This document shows, in pieces, positions 6,773-13,952 of a DNA stretch of 19,278 nucleotides. The stretch is taken from NCBI GenBank assembly GCA_028290165.1, contig JAQGKJ010000779.1, positions 1-19,278 of the forward strand. Reading direction: 5' to 3'. The position numbers were made by a program, and so were the translations under genes. A model generated the notes under the pieces. It ran no database searches and had not been told where the DNA came from. It saw only the letters and a program-made list of their open reading frames with translations. The first letter of the stretch is position 1, and each line of letters starts with the position of its first letter. Source of the stretch: Bradyrhizobium sp. GTDB lineage: Bacteria; Pseudomonadota; Alphaproteobacteria; Rhizobiales; Xanthobacteraceae.

Positions 6773-7933
6773 ATGACGGCGTTGGAAGTCGGACGGCCGA
6801 AGGCGGAGGCAGTTTCCGATGCTGCTGAATTTCGGGTCGAGTTCGTGCGCGACTGGAAACAGGCGGCGGCGCGCTGGAACGGCGCTGGCCACGGTACAGC
6901 CTTCCAGCATCTCGATTGGCTTGCGGCCTGGTACGGCGCGTTCGACGAGGCCTCCCCGCTGATCGCCATCATCTCCGATACCGCGACCAATCGGCACGTC
7001 GCATTGGTGCCGCTGATCTATCGCGTGCGGAGTGGCGTCCGTATCGTCGAATTCGCCGATCTCCATCTTACCGATTACAATGCTCCGATCCTGGGTTTCG
7101 CAGGCCCGCGCGATGCGATGGACGCACGCACCTTGTGTCGGGTTCTCTTAACGGCGCTGCGCAGGTTGCCCGACGGCGTAGATCTTGTCCGACTGCGAAA
7201 GATGCCGGCGCATATCGAGGGCAGGCCAAATCCGCTGGTGTCCCTGGGACGCACGGGTTCCAGCTCGCTGAACGGCAATCTCATCGTGATCGGCGATGAC
7301 TTTGAGGCCTACCGCGCCTCGATCAAACGGATGCAGCTGCCGCGGAGCTGGCGCGTCTTCACGCGCAATCCTGGAGCGGCATTTCGAATCATCGAGGACG
7401 CCGACGAAGCGGTTCGGCTGCTCGACACGATGGATGCGCAGCAACAGGCCCGCATGCGTCGCCTTGGGCTGGAATTCATCTTGAACGATGAAGTGCGCGG
7501 CAAGTTCTATCGCGACCTCGTTACCCGGGGGGTCGGCGAGGGCTACGTCGTCATAGGCGCGCTGAGATGCGGCGAAGAAATCGTCGCGACGGTACTTGGG
7601 ATCAGGCGTGGGACCAATTTTGTGTTCTTGCGCATCAGCAATGCTGGCGAGCGGTGGTCGCATTGCTCGCCAAGCCGGCTCGTCATCGAGCGAACGATGG
7701 CCGCCTTGCACAAGGATGGGGTTCGGCAGTTCGACTTGAGCATCGGCAACTATGCGTTCAAGCGGCGGTTTGGCGCGGTGCAGTTTCCCCTGACGGACGT
7801 GAGCATCGCGCTGGGCTGGCGGGGGTTTCCTTATGCATTGCGCGATCATGCCGCGCAGTGGTTGCGGCGTCATCCGTGGCTGGCCGAGCGCGTAGGCCAT
7901 GCGCTGGGCAGGGCTTCGCGTGACGAAAAATGA
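6773..7933 (+). CDS. FemAB/CelD-like GNAT acyltransferase
   Basis: 386 residues from the ATG at 6773, chosen because GGAAGTGGG lies just upstream and the domain starts around residue 20; an in-frame GTG at 6668 is less likely. The sequence has the bipartite layout of the CelD/BcsL (FemAB-related) acetyltransferases: an N-terminal half with GTAFQHLDWLAAWYGAF (41-57) and VPLIYRVRSGVRIVEFAD, and a C-terminal GNAT-like half with FYRDLVTRG, EIVATVLGIRRG and a closing VRQFDLSIGNYAFKRRFG, the strongly conserved D-x-x-x-G-x-x-x-Y/F-K-x-x-F signature. Members act in polysaccharide gene clusters, presumably transferring an acyl or aminoacyl group to the lipid-linked glycan; donor and acceptor are unknown here. 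Cytoplasmic. The polymerase gene follows after 80 bases on the same strand, so the two are probably one operon. Confidence 0.8.
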   Translation: MTALEVGRPKAEAVSDAAEFRVEFVRDWKQAAARWNGAGHGTAFQHLDWLAAWYGAFDEASPLIAIISDTATNRHVALVPLIYRVRSGVRIVEFADLHLTDYNAPILGFAGPRDAMDARTLCRVLLTALRRLPDGVDLVRLRKMPAHIEGRPNPLVSLGRTGSSSLNGNLIVIGDDFEAYRASIKRMQLPRSWRVFTRNPGAAFRIIEDADEAVRLLDTMDAQQQARMRRLGLEFILNDEVRGKFYRDLVTRGVGEGYVVIGALRCGEEIVATVLGIRRGTNFVFLRISNAGERWSHCSPSRLVIERTMAALHKDGVRQFDLSIGNYAFKRRFGAVQFPLTDVSIALGWRGFPYALRDHAAQWLRRHPWLAERVGHALGRASRDEK

Positions 7934-8013
7934 AACGACGATCCCGCCGACGCAACGGTTAGAAAAACATTAACGCAGAGGCGGTAGTCAGGTGATCGCC
8001 TCAAGAGGCCAAA

Positions 8014-9348
8014 TTGAATAAGCCGCCATCATTCTTGCAATTCCCGGCGATCGTGTATCCGTTCGGATATTTCGATGTCCAGCGCGTGGCGCGGTGCATC
8101 GGCTTTATCGCGACTATCCTGATCGTCTGGGTGTCTCTGCGGCCGTTCCCCGATCTGAGCGACCCCGGGTTTGCCGATTTGGACAAGGGGAAACTGGCTT
8201 CGACCTACGTAACGATTGGAATACTTTCCGTCGTCGCGTTGATGCTGACGGCGTCCCGGCATGCACAGGCCTTTCGCAGCTTCGTCACGCCGATGTTCCT
8301 GATCCTGTGTTGCTGGATGTGCATCAACACCGCTTTCTCGCACGACTTCGGACTGTCATCCCAGCGTCTGATTCTCAGCTGCAGCGTTATCGTGCTGGCA
8401 GCATCCCTGCTGCTGCTGCCCGATTCCCACGCCGAATTGGATCTTTGGTTGACCGCGGCCGCGTTGATATTCCTGGCTCTGTGTTATCTCGGCATCGTGT
8501 TGGCCCCTTCGCTGGCGATGCACACGGCTCGCGATACGTTCGAGCCCCATCTCGCTGGCGATTGGCGTGGCCCTTTCGGTCATAAGAACGTGGCCGCTCC
8601 GGTTATGGCCATGCTCGTCTTCGTCGGATTGTATCTCACAAGCAGGCAAGCTTATATTTCGGGCGTCGGGATCACATTGTTTTCCGCCGTCTTCCTGATC
8701 TTGACGGGCGGAAAGAGCGCCATGGCTCTGTGCGCTTTCGCGCTTGCTCTCAGCGCCGTCATCTCTACCGTAAAAAATCTGCTGCTTCGTGCATGTTTGT
8801 GCTTCCTGCCGCTGCTCTGTCTGAACTTGTTGACGGTAGGCTCCGTCTTCAGCGAGACGCTTGCCGAACTTGTCAAATTGTTGCCGCTGGACACGACTTT
8901 CACCGGCCGCACTGATATTTGGGAATTTGCGATTTCCTCGCTCGGCTTGCATCCCTTCCTTGGGTACGGCTTTGCGGCGTTTTGGGGAACCGACTCGATC
9001 GAGAACCTCATTCAGAACGATCAAATCGAATGGGCCGCCACTGCCTCCCACAGCCACAACGGCTACCTCGATAGCGCCCTGACGATGGGATATCCGGGCC
9101 TGGTTCTGATCATTGTGATTTTCGTGGTTGCGCCACTGAGGAATTTTTCGGTCGCAGCGCGGTTTGGAAATGACGAGCCTTTGGCGAAATTGTTTCTTCG
9201 GATCTGGCTGTTCGGTATTTATCTGTCTTCGTTGGAGAGCTTCTTGCTCGATCGCGCCGACCCGATCTGGTTCACTTTTCTGGTCGGCGTTTTTGGTCTG
9301 CACTACCTGGCGCGTTTTCGGTTGACGCCGGAACCGCACTCCGTCTGA
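8014..9348 (+). CDS. Wzy-like polymerase / O-antigen ligase family membrane protein
   Basis: 444 residues, polytopic, about ten to twelve membrane helices, with a large periplasmic loop near residues 280-345. Translation appears to start at a TTG (8014) with AAGAGG six bases upstream; there is no in-frame ATG before residue 77. The Wzy_C/O-antigen-ligase signature is visible: RGPFGHKN at 185-192, a GGKSAMALC helix at 232-240, FTGRTDIW at 296-303, and SHSHNGYLDSALTMGYPG at 345-362, whose His and the preceding Arg are the residues expected for catalysis in this superfamily. In an EPS cluster this is best read as the periplasmic polymerase joining repeat units after Wzx flipping. A LPS ligase is the main alternative, but the flippase and GumC-like gene nearby argue for Wzy. 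It converges on the SGNH gene with 25 bases between. Confidence 0.85.
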   Translation: MNKPPSFLQFPAIVYPFGYFDVQRVARCIGFIATILIVWVSLRPFPDLSDPGFADLDKGKLASTYVTIGILSVVALMLTASRHAQAFRSFVTPMFLILCCWMCINTAFSHDFGLSSQRLILSCSVIVLAASLLLLPDSHAELDLWLTAAALIFLALCYLGIVLAPSLAMHTARDTFEPHLAGDWRGPFGHKNVAAPVMAMLVFVGLYLTSRQAYISGVGITLFSAVFLILTGGKSAMALCAFALALSAVISTVKNLLLRACLCFLPLLCLNLLTVGSVFSETLAELVKLLPLDTTFTGRTDIWEFAISSLGLHPFLGYGFAAFWGTDSIENLIQNDQIEWAATASHSHNGYLDSALTMGYPGLVLIIVIFVVAPLRNFSVAARFGNDEPLAKLFLRIWLFGIYLSSLESFLLDRADPIWFTFLVGVFGLHYLARFRLTPEPHSV

Positions 9349-9373
9349 CGATTGCGGCCTTTCGCAGCGCGGC

Positions 9374-10594
9374 CTAGCGCAGATCGTTGGTCACGCCGAT
9401 GCTTCCAATGCCGAGCAGGCGAACTTGATCCATTGCGCTGCTGCTGCCTTCATCGTCAGCGCGTGCAAGTTCGACAGTGTGGCGTCCTGGCGCGAGATTC
9501 TGGGCGAGGACAATGATCGGGCGCTTTGGCTGCTTCAGGGCATCGAGCGTCTGAAAGGGGCCCCCGTCGATGCAAAATCGAATGCGGCGAGGATCATACG
9601 CGGCGTCGGCGGCAAAGACGGCGACTAGGCCGGTGCCCGACCAGCCAAATGAGATCCGTCCCGGTTTCCCGGCGCTATTCCAGGCAGGAATATCCTTTTC
9701 GTCGAAATCCAGATGCCAACCCTCATTTTCCAGGGGAGCGAGAGCCGCAGCGTTACGCCAGCCGACATGTTGGAACGCATCTGAAAAGAGCGGCGACGGC
9801 AGGGAATTTTCAGTGTTGGTCTTTCCCGCAGGCGCCGCATGCAATGCGTTATGGCACATCGTCGTTATGAAGCGCGCGGCCGCGGCATGGCCTGCATCCG
9901 TCGGGTGAACCGTGTCCACAATATAGTCGGTCCATTTGAGGCGACCGGCCGCCATTTCCGGCCAAAGCGCATCCCGGAAGCTGACCATCGGCAGGCGGTA
10001 ATGTGCGCCGACCTTTGCCTGCATTTCCTGGTCGTTGCCGCCCTTCTCCCACATCATGAAAAGCAGCAGGACTGCCGGAAGGTTGGGTTGGGCAAGGATC
10101 TGCCGCAGCAGGCCCTCGAAGGCTTCTCCGTCGGTCCAGTTGTCGTTGACGGCGAATTCAATGACGACAAAATCAGGCGCGCTTGAAAGCAAATCCTTTC
10201 CGACACGCAACGCGCCATACATCGAGCCGGTGCCGCCGACGCCGGCGTTGACCATGCGGATTTCGCACCGGGGGAATTGTTCTCGCCACCAGGCGAGCAG
10301 GCGGCCCGCGTAACTGTTTTCTTTTGTGGTCGCAAAAGCCCCGACCGTTATCGATCCGCCGATGACACCAAGCGTGATCGGTTCTCCCCGATGCGCTTTG
10401 GCGAATACGTTCATCAGGCGTCCCGGCTCTCCCGCAGAGAGTTGCGAGCGCGCGACAATCTCGTTTGTCAAAGGACCAGCGGAAGCGAAGACCCCGACAG
10501 GCGCGGCGAGACAAGATCCGAGCAGAAGTCCCGCCGTGCGGCGGGAAATCAGGAGTTTCGGCTTGTTCGCGAGATCATCCGATCCGGACTTCAT
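9374..10594 (-). CDS. Secreted SGNH/GDSL hydrolase (probable carbohydrate esterase)
   Basis: 406 residues. Residues 18-35 form a twin-arginine-type signal (SRRTAGLLLGSCLAAPVG); L-G-S-C28 could serve as a weak lipobox. The catalytic domain (about 70-245) carries SGNH blocks: GGSIT with nucleophile Ser81, NAGVGGTGS at 116-124, FAVND with Asn150, and DTVHPTDAGH with Asp227 and His230. The nucleophile block is GGSIT rather than GDSL, as in a subgroup of carbohydrate esterases. Residues about 270-400 form a second, beta-rich domain ending ...GRHTVELARA, probably a jelly-roll that helps bind glycan. It lies 15 bases downstream of the ExoZ-like acyltransferase gene, so the pair likely adjusts O-acyl groups on the EPS, one adding them and this one removing or moving them outside the cytoplasm. 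Direction of the reaction is inference. Confidence 0.83.
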   Translation of the reverse strand: MKSGSDDLANKPKLLISRRTAGLLLGSCLAAPVGVFASAGPLTNEIVARSQLSAGEPGRLMNVFAKAHRGEPITLGVIGGSITVGAFATTKENSYAGRLLAWWREQFPRCEIRMVNAGVGGTGSMYGALRVGKDLLSSAPDFVVIEFAVNDNWTDGEAFEGLLRQILAQPNLPAVLLLFMMWEKGGNDQEMQAKVGAHYRLPMVSFRDALWPEMAAGRLKWTDYIVDTVHPTDAGHAAAARFITTMCHNALHAAPAGKTNTENSLPSPLFSDAFQHVGWRNAAALAPLENEGWHLDFDEKDIPAWNSAGKPGRISFGWSGTGLVAVFAADAAYDPRRIRFCIDGGPFQTLDALKQPKRPIIVLAQNLAPGRHTVELARADDEGSSSAMDQVRLLGIGSIGVTNDLR

Positions 10595-10609
10595 GCTGGT
10601 TCCATCGCA

Positions 10610-11686
10610 TTACGTTGCCGGCACAACGCGGCTTCGCCTGGGGCGGCCGGTCATGAACGGTCTTTCGATGAAATGATGGCACACCGCCCCGGATGCGAGG
10701 CCCACCAGAATGATCAGAGTGGCGCACCCCAAATAGGCGAGCGGCTGATGGATATCAAAAAGCCGCTTCGCTACCGCCCAAATCGCTCCGACGGAAAATA
10801 TATGGAACAGATAGACCGAGTAGGAGATATCGCCGACATATTTGAACAGCTTGCTATAGGCGATTTGGCCCGCGGCTTCGTAATTGAGCCCGAGCAACAC
10901 AATGCTCAGCGCGGTCGACGACATCAGGAGATGCTTCCATAACGCGATTTCCTCAGCCCCGCCCCAGTCTACCACGTAAAACGCGGTCAGCAGGATGCAT
11001 GGCGCGGCGATCGCGGCCCATCGCAGTGGTTGGCAGTAACGCGCGAATGATTGGTGTCGATACGCCTGCGCCAGAATTGTTCCGAACCCAAATCCGATCA
11101 GGCTTGGACTTGTGTAGATCGCTTCGACATGGCTAAGCCCGGTGACTAACTGACCAATTCCGACCAGTGAAGCCAGGATTCCGAGCAAAACCAGGGTTCG
11201 CGCCTTGGAGCCCAAGAAGAACAGGCTTGCGAACATCACGTAAAAGAACACTTCAAAATTCAGGGTCCAGCCCAGCAGCAACAAGGGAGCCTTCGGTTCA
11301 AGCGAAGGTATGAACAGTAGCGATTTCAGCAGGCCCTCAATGGTGGGAACAGTGGTCCTGAACTGCGTCGGTATGGCAACGGCGAGAATCGTGATCAACA
11401 AAGTTGCCGCCCAATAGGCGGGCACGATCCGGAAGGCGCGCCGGATCAGAAAATCTTTCGGATTGAACCGGCCATCGCCGGCAATGGTCGTAATGATGAA
11501 GCCGCTGATGACGAAGAACACATCGACGCCCAGCCGGCCGGTTTTCAGCAAGCCCGTGTTTATTTCGGCGAGCGGCCACTGCAGCGCGTGCGTACCGAGC
11601 ACACTCAGCGCCGCCAGACCTCGCAAATACTGAATTGAAAGAAGCTGCGTCCCAGAACCGGTTAGCGAGCGCGCAATCTGCGTCAT
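10610..11686 (-). CDS. ExoZ/OafA-like membrane acyltransferase (acyltransferase family 3)
   Basis: 358 residues with about ten membrane helices. The family signature is complete: LLSIQYLRGLAALSVLGTHA at 15-34 with Arg22 and His33, GVDVFFVISGFIIT at 53-66, RRAFRIVPAYW at 82-92, GWTLNFEVFFYVMF around 139-152, and YSVYLFHIF near the C-terminus, followed by FIERPF. Such integral inner-membrane enzymes move acetyl or succinyl groups from the cytoplasmic donor to sugars of LPS or EPS; ExoZ, which acetylates succinoglycan, is the closest comparison. A ribosome-binding site AAAGGG lies nine bases before the ATG. First gene of a two-gene unit with the SGNH hydrolase. It has no fused SGNH domain, unlike many OafA proteins, so the neighbouring gene may supply that activity separately. 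Confidence 0.9.
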   Translation of the reverse strand: MTQIARSLTGSGTQLLSIQYLRGLAALSVLGTHALQWPLAEINTGLLKTGRLGVDVFFVISGFIITTIAGDGRFNPKDFLIRRAFRIVPAYWAATLLITILAVAIPTQFRTTVPTIEGLLKSLLFIPSLEPKAPLLLLGWTLNFEVFFYVMFASLFFLGSKARTLVLLGILASLVGIGQLVTGLSHVEAIYTSPSLIGFGFGTILAQAYRHQSFARYCQPLRWAAIAAPCILLTAFYVVDWGGAEEIALWKHLLMSSTALSIVLLGLNYEAAGQIAYSKLFKYVGDISYSVYLFHIFSVGAIWAVAKRLFDIHQPLAYLGCATLIILVGLASGAVCHHFIERPFMTGRPRRSRVVPAT

Positions 11687-11888
11687 AACGAGACACCCTT
11701 TGTGGCGAAGTGCAACCTGCAGGGTATTTCAGCAAATCCCGCGCCATGGCCCTGATCTGCAGGCCTGACGACATGCGAATCGCGCCGATGATAGGGACGG
11801 GAGATAGTGGGTTTGCTCGGGGCGCGGGTCGGCCGGTTAACGATGAACGGAGCGCGGCGCCCGGCAGGCTGCCGTCGCGTGAAGGAAG

Positions 11889-12836
11889 TCAGACCTGCCG
11901 CACCACGCCCGGCCGGCCCGGCGCGCATTCCAGCGCCTCGCGGTCCCATTTGCCGGCATTGGCGGCGGCCTCATAGGTGCTTTGCAGGAATTCGAGCAGC
12001 GCCTGCTCCGGTTGCGCCGCGGTGCGCACGGCGTCATAAGGCAAAATGAATTCACCCAGCGCTTCGCTGAAGAATGCCGCGTCGGGCGCTACCTGCGTGG
12101 TGCGGAAGCCCGGCGGTTCGGGATAGGCATAGGAATAAAACACCGGGTAATCGATCGCGCCGCCGCCCGGCCAGAAGCCGGCACTGCTCACCTCGTGCGA
12201 ATAGGCTTCGCAGACGACGTCGTCGGGCAGATGCGGCACGCCGCCGGGATGGCGCGGCGCGCGGCGTCCGGAAAAGCGCGTCACCGCAAGATCAAAACTG
12301 CCCCAGAAGAAATGCACAGGGCTCGCCTTGCCGAGGAAGCCGGTGCGGAATTGCTTGAACACGCGGTCGGCGCTGACAAGGATCTGGAAAAAGCGTCGCA
12401 CCGCGTCCGGATCGTATGAAGCATGCTGGTGGTCTTGCGAGAAGCAGATCGGATCGGGCAACTCGTTCGGCAACTCGTCGATCGCGACGTCGATGCCGAG
12501 TTCGGCGAGATTGGCCATGATAGCGCTGTAGAAACTCGCGACCGATTGTCCGGCCAGGGCGAACTGACGCGTTGCGCCGTCGCTGGTCGACATCCGCAAC
12601 TCATGATCGATGAAGTCGAAGTCGATCTGGAAGGTTCTGGTACCGTCAGGTATCGGCGAAGTGGTCAGGCCGCGCGCGGTGACATACAGCGTAACGTGCC
12701 AGGAATGGTTCAGCCATGGTGTGCGTGCCAGACGAATCTTGCCGGCGATCTGGGTCCACAGCTGCAGCGCTTCGCAGGTCTCGCGCCACGCCGCGGTCGG
12801 CAGTTCCGGCCATGGGACTCCATGAGGATTACTCAT
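11889..12836 (-). CDS. DUF5996 family protein
   Basis: 315 residues, soluble, no signal peptide. The sequence matches the pattern I associate with DUF5996: WPELPTAAWRETCEALQLW and TQIAGKIRLARTPWLNHSWH near the N-terminus, VTARGLTTSPIPDG and FQIDFDFIDHEL, then SPVHFFWGSFDLAVTRFSGR around 168-187, YSHEVSSAGFWPGGG, and YAYPEPPGF, ending LLEFLQSTYEAAANAGKWDR. The histidine- and tryptophan-rich conserved blocks look like an enzyme active site, but no reaction is known to me. It has no functional tie to the EPS genes on its left and is transcribed alone, with 200 bases to the acyltransferase gene and over 300 to wrbA. The start at 12836 follows shortly after a palindrome-rich upstream region. Confidence 0.85.
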   Translation of the reverse strand: MSNPHGVPWPELPTAAWRETCEALQLWTQIAGKIRLARTPWLNHSWHVTLYVTARGLTTSPIPDGTRTFQIDFDFIDHELRMSTSDGATRQFALAGQSVASFYSAIMANLAELGIDVAIDELPNELPDPICFSQDHQHASYDPDAVRRFFQILVSADRVFKQFRTGFLGKASPVHFFWGSFDLAVTRFSGRRAPRHPGGVPHLPDDVVCEAYSHEVSSAGFWPGGGAIDYPVFYSYAYPEPPGFRTTQVAPDAAFFSEALGEFILPYDAVRTAAQPEQALLEFLQSTYEAAANAGKWDREALECAPGRPGVVRQV

Positions 12837-12944
12837 GCGCCACCGTACACTCTCTCATCCGCTTTTCCCGAATACGCTCAGGCCGGGCACGATCCGGCCC
12901 GGCCTTTATATTCGAACTCTGAGGCGTTGGGGATGGCCCGGGAT

Positions 12945-12969
12945 CGTGACGTAATCAGCTGATGTCACG
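12945..12969. promoter_or_regulatory. Imperfect inverted repeat, possible operator
   Basis: CGTGAC at 12945-12950 and GTCACG at 12964-12969 bracket a perfect 10-base palindrome ATCAGCTGAT (12954-12963), offset by three bases. It lies about 110 bases upstream of the DUF5996 start and overlaps the end of the small candidate gene. It has operator-like form, but no regulator is identified. Confidence 0.3.
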
Positions 12970-13096
12970 AGTTGGTGGATTCCGGACACCGCCGCCGGCC
13001 CCGCGAAGCGCGGAACAGGCTGCGACAATACCAGCGCCGCGCAATCGCCTGTAGCGGATTGCGTGCCAGTTGATAGAAAAAGAGAATCTCGATCAT
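12965..13096 (-). CDS. Candidate small protein (43 residues), unknown
   Basis: An ATG at 13096 opens a 43-codon frame, MIEILFFYQLARNPLQAIAR and onward, ending with TGA at 12965-12967. AAAGG about nine bases upstream is a usable ribosome-binding site, and third codon positions are GC-rich like neighbouring genes. The first ten residues are hydrophobic; the rest is strongly basic (RRWYCRSLFRASRGRRR). I do not recognise a family. It lies 69 bases downstream of wrbA on the same strand, with a hairpin between. It could equally be chance in GC-rich DNA. Confidence 0.3.
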   Translation of the reverse strand: MIEILFFYQLARNPLQAIARRWYCRSLFRASRGRRRCPESTNS

Positions 13097-13128
13097 GGCG
13101 AAGCCTTTGGTCCCCACGACCAAGATGG

Positions 13129-13156
13129 GACGGCATTCACGAAAAAGAATGCCGCC
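13129..13156 (-). terminator. Hairpin after wrbA, possible terminator
   Basis: Arms GACGGCATTC (13129-13138) and GAATGCCGCC (13147-13156) pair over ten positions with one wobble, around an 8-base A-rich loop, starting nine bases after the wrbA stop codon. There is no U-run after the stem on the minus strand, so it is not a textbook rho-independent terminator; it may still stop transcription or protect the 3' end. Confidence 0.4.
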
Positions 13157-13165
13157 CGCGTCGCA

Positions 13166-13765
13166 TCAGCCATGCAGTTTCTTCGCCGTTTCCGCGATCA
13201 CGCGTCCTTGATAGCGCGCGCCCGCGAGTTCGTTCTCGCTAGGCTGACGGCTGCCGTCGCCGCCGGCGATCGTGGTCACGCCATAGGGCGAGCCGCCGGT
13301 GACTTCGTCGAGCTTCATCTGGCCGGCAAAGCCGTAATTCAGGCCGACGACGGTCATGCCGAAATGCAGCAGGTTGGTGATGATCGAGAACAGCGTGGTT
13401 TCCTGGCCGCCATGCTGGGTTGCGGTCGAGGTGAAGGCGCCGCCGACCTTGCCATGCAGCGCGCCTTTCATCCAGAGCCCGCCGGCCTGGTCGAGGAAAT
13501 TCGCCATCTGCGACGACATCCGGCCGAAGCGGGTGCCGGTGCCGACGATGATCGCGTCGTAATTGGCGAGCTCATCGATTTTCGCGACCGGCGCGGGTTG
13601 ATCGAGTTTGTAATGCGATGCCTTGGCGACCTCCAACGGCACCAGTTCGGGCACCCGCTTGATATCGACGGTAGCGCCGGCTTCGCGCACGCCTTCGGCT
13701 ATGGCGTTTGCCATCTTCTCGATGTGACCGTAGGCGGAATAGTACAGTACGAGAACTTTCGTCAT
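13166..13765 (-). CDS. wrbA: NAD(P)H:quinone oxidoreductase, WrbA type IV
   Basis: 199 residues, the normal WrbA length. The flavodoxin-like fold is evident: [20 protein letters not shown] at 3-22 with the FMN-phosphate loop (SAYGHI), [27 protein letters not shown] around 73-99, and [12 protein letters not shown] around 111-122, which in WrbA contributes to the flavin and quinone site. The enzyme reduces quinones by two electrons with NAD(P)H, avoiding semiquinones, and acts as a cytoplasmic tetramer. GGAGACC lies seven or so bases before the ATG. The upstream gap to the pirin gene is filled by a palindromic element. Not part of the EPS cluster; a stress-protection role alongside pirin is plausible but only inferred from proximity. 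Confidence 0.95.
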   Translation of the reverse strand: MTKVLVLYYSAYGHIEKMANAIAEGVREAGATVDIKRVPELVPLEVAKASHYKLDQPAPVAKIDELANYDAIIVGTGTRFGRMSSQMANFLDQAGGLWMKGALHGKVGGAFTSTATQHGGQETTLFSIITNLLHFGMTVVGLNYGFAGQMKLDEVTGGSPYGVTTIAGGDGSRQPSENELAGARYQGRVIAETAKKLHG

Positions 13766-13805
13766 GGTTGGTCTCCAGGGGTTGGGTTTGGTTTATGTAG
13801 TTCGT

Positions 13806-13915
13806 GATTGCCGGGCTTGACCCGGCAATCCATCACCTTCGTGAGAGTCTTCGGAAGTGTGATGGATGCCCGGGTCATGTTGGCGAAGACGCGCTTCGCG
13901 CTTTGGCCCGGGCAT
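13806..13915. repeat. Three-hairpin palindromic intergenic element
   Basis: Three adjacent stem-loops: a perfect 10-bp stem GATTGCCGGG/CCCGGCAATC with loop CTTGA (13806-13830); CCATCACCTTC paired with GAAG..GTGATGG (13830-13865); and ATGCCCGGG/CCCGGGCAT (13866-13915) enclosing an inner GCGAAG/CTTCGC hairpin. The layout is that of a REP/BIME-like mosaic; elements of this kind are, as I recall, frequent in Bradyrhizobium. It fills the gap between pirin and wrbA (both minus), so it may end the pirin transcript or shape the wrbA leader. Confidence 0.65.
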
Positions 13916-13952
13916 GACGATTGTTGAGCTGGGTTGCCTCTGCGCTTCACGA

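Larger units (their letters stand above)
12837..13165. promoter_or_regulatory. Palindrome-rich gap upstream of the DUF5996 gene
   Basis: This 329-base stretch holds a GC-rich hairpin (12881-12904, arms GGCCGGGC/GCCCGGCC, then TTTATA on the plus strand), an inverted repeat at 12945-12969, two short hairpins (13001-13013 and 13041-13062), a hairpin just after the wrbA stop (13129-13156), and a possible 43-codon gene on the minus strand (12965-13096). The DUF5996 promoter must lie in its left part. Confidence 0.45.

Noticed and set aside
6588..6776. A 62-codon plus-strand frame upstream of the FemAB-like gene
   Set aside because: No ribosome-binding site, no recognisable sequence, and it overlaps the likely promoter and start of the next gene.
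8356..9339. A 327-codon minus-strand frame opposite the polymerase gene
   Set aside because: Its composition (Q, R, E, G-rich low complexity) is that of an antisense shadow, and the plus strand encodes a clear Wzy_C membrane protein.
12881..12910. GC hairpin followed by TTTATA as a rho-independent terminator
   Set aside because: The T-run follows on the plus strand, but the flanking genes are on the minus strand and no plus-strand gene ends there. Kept only as a palindrome.
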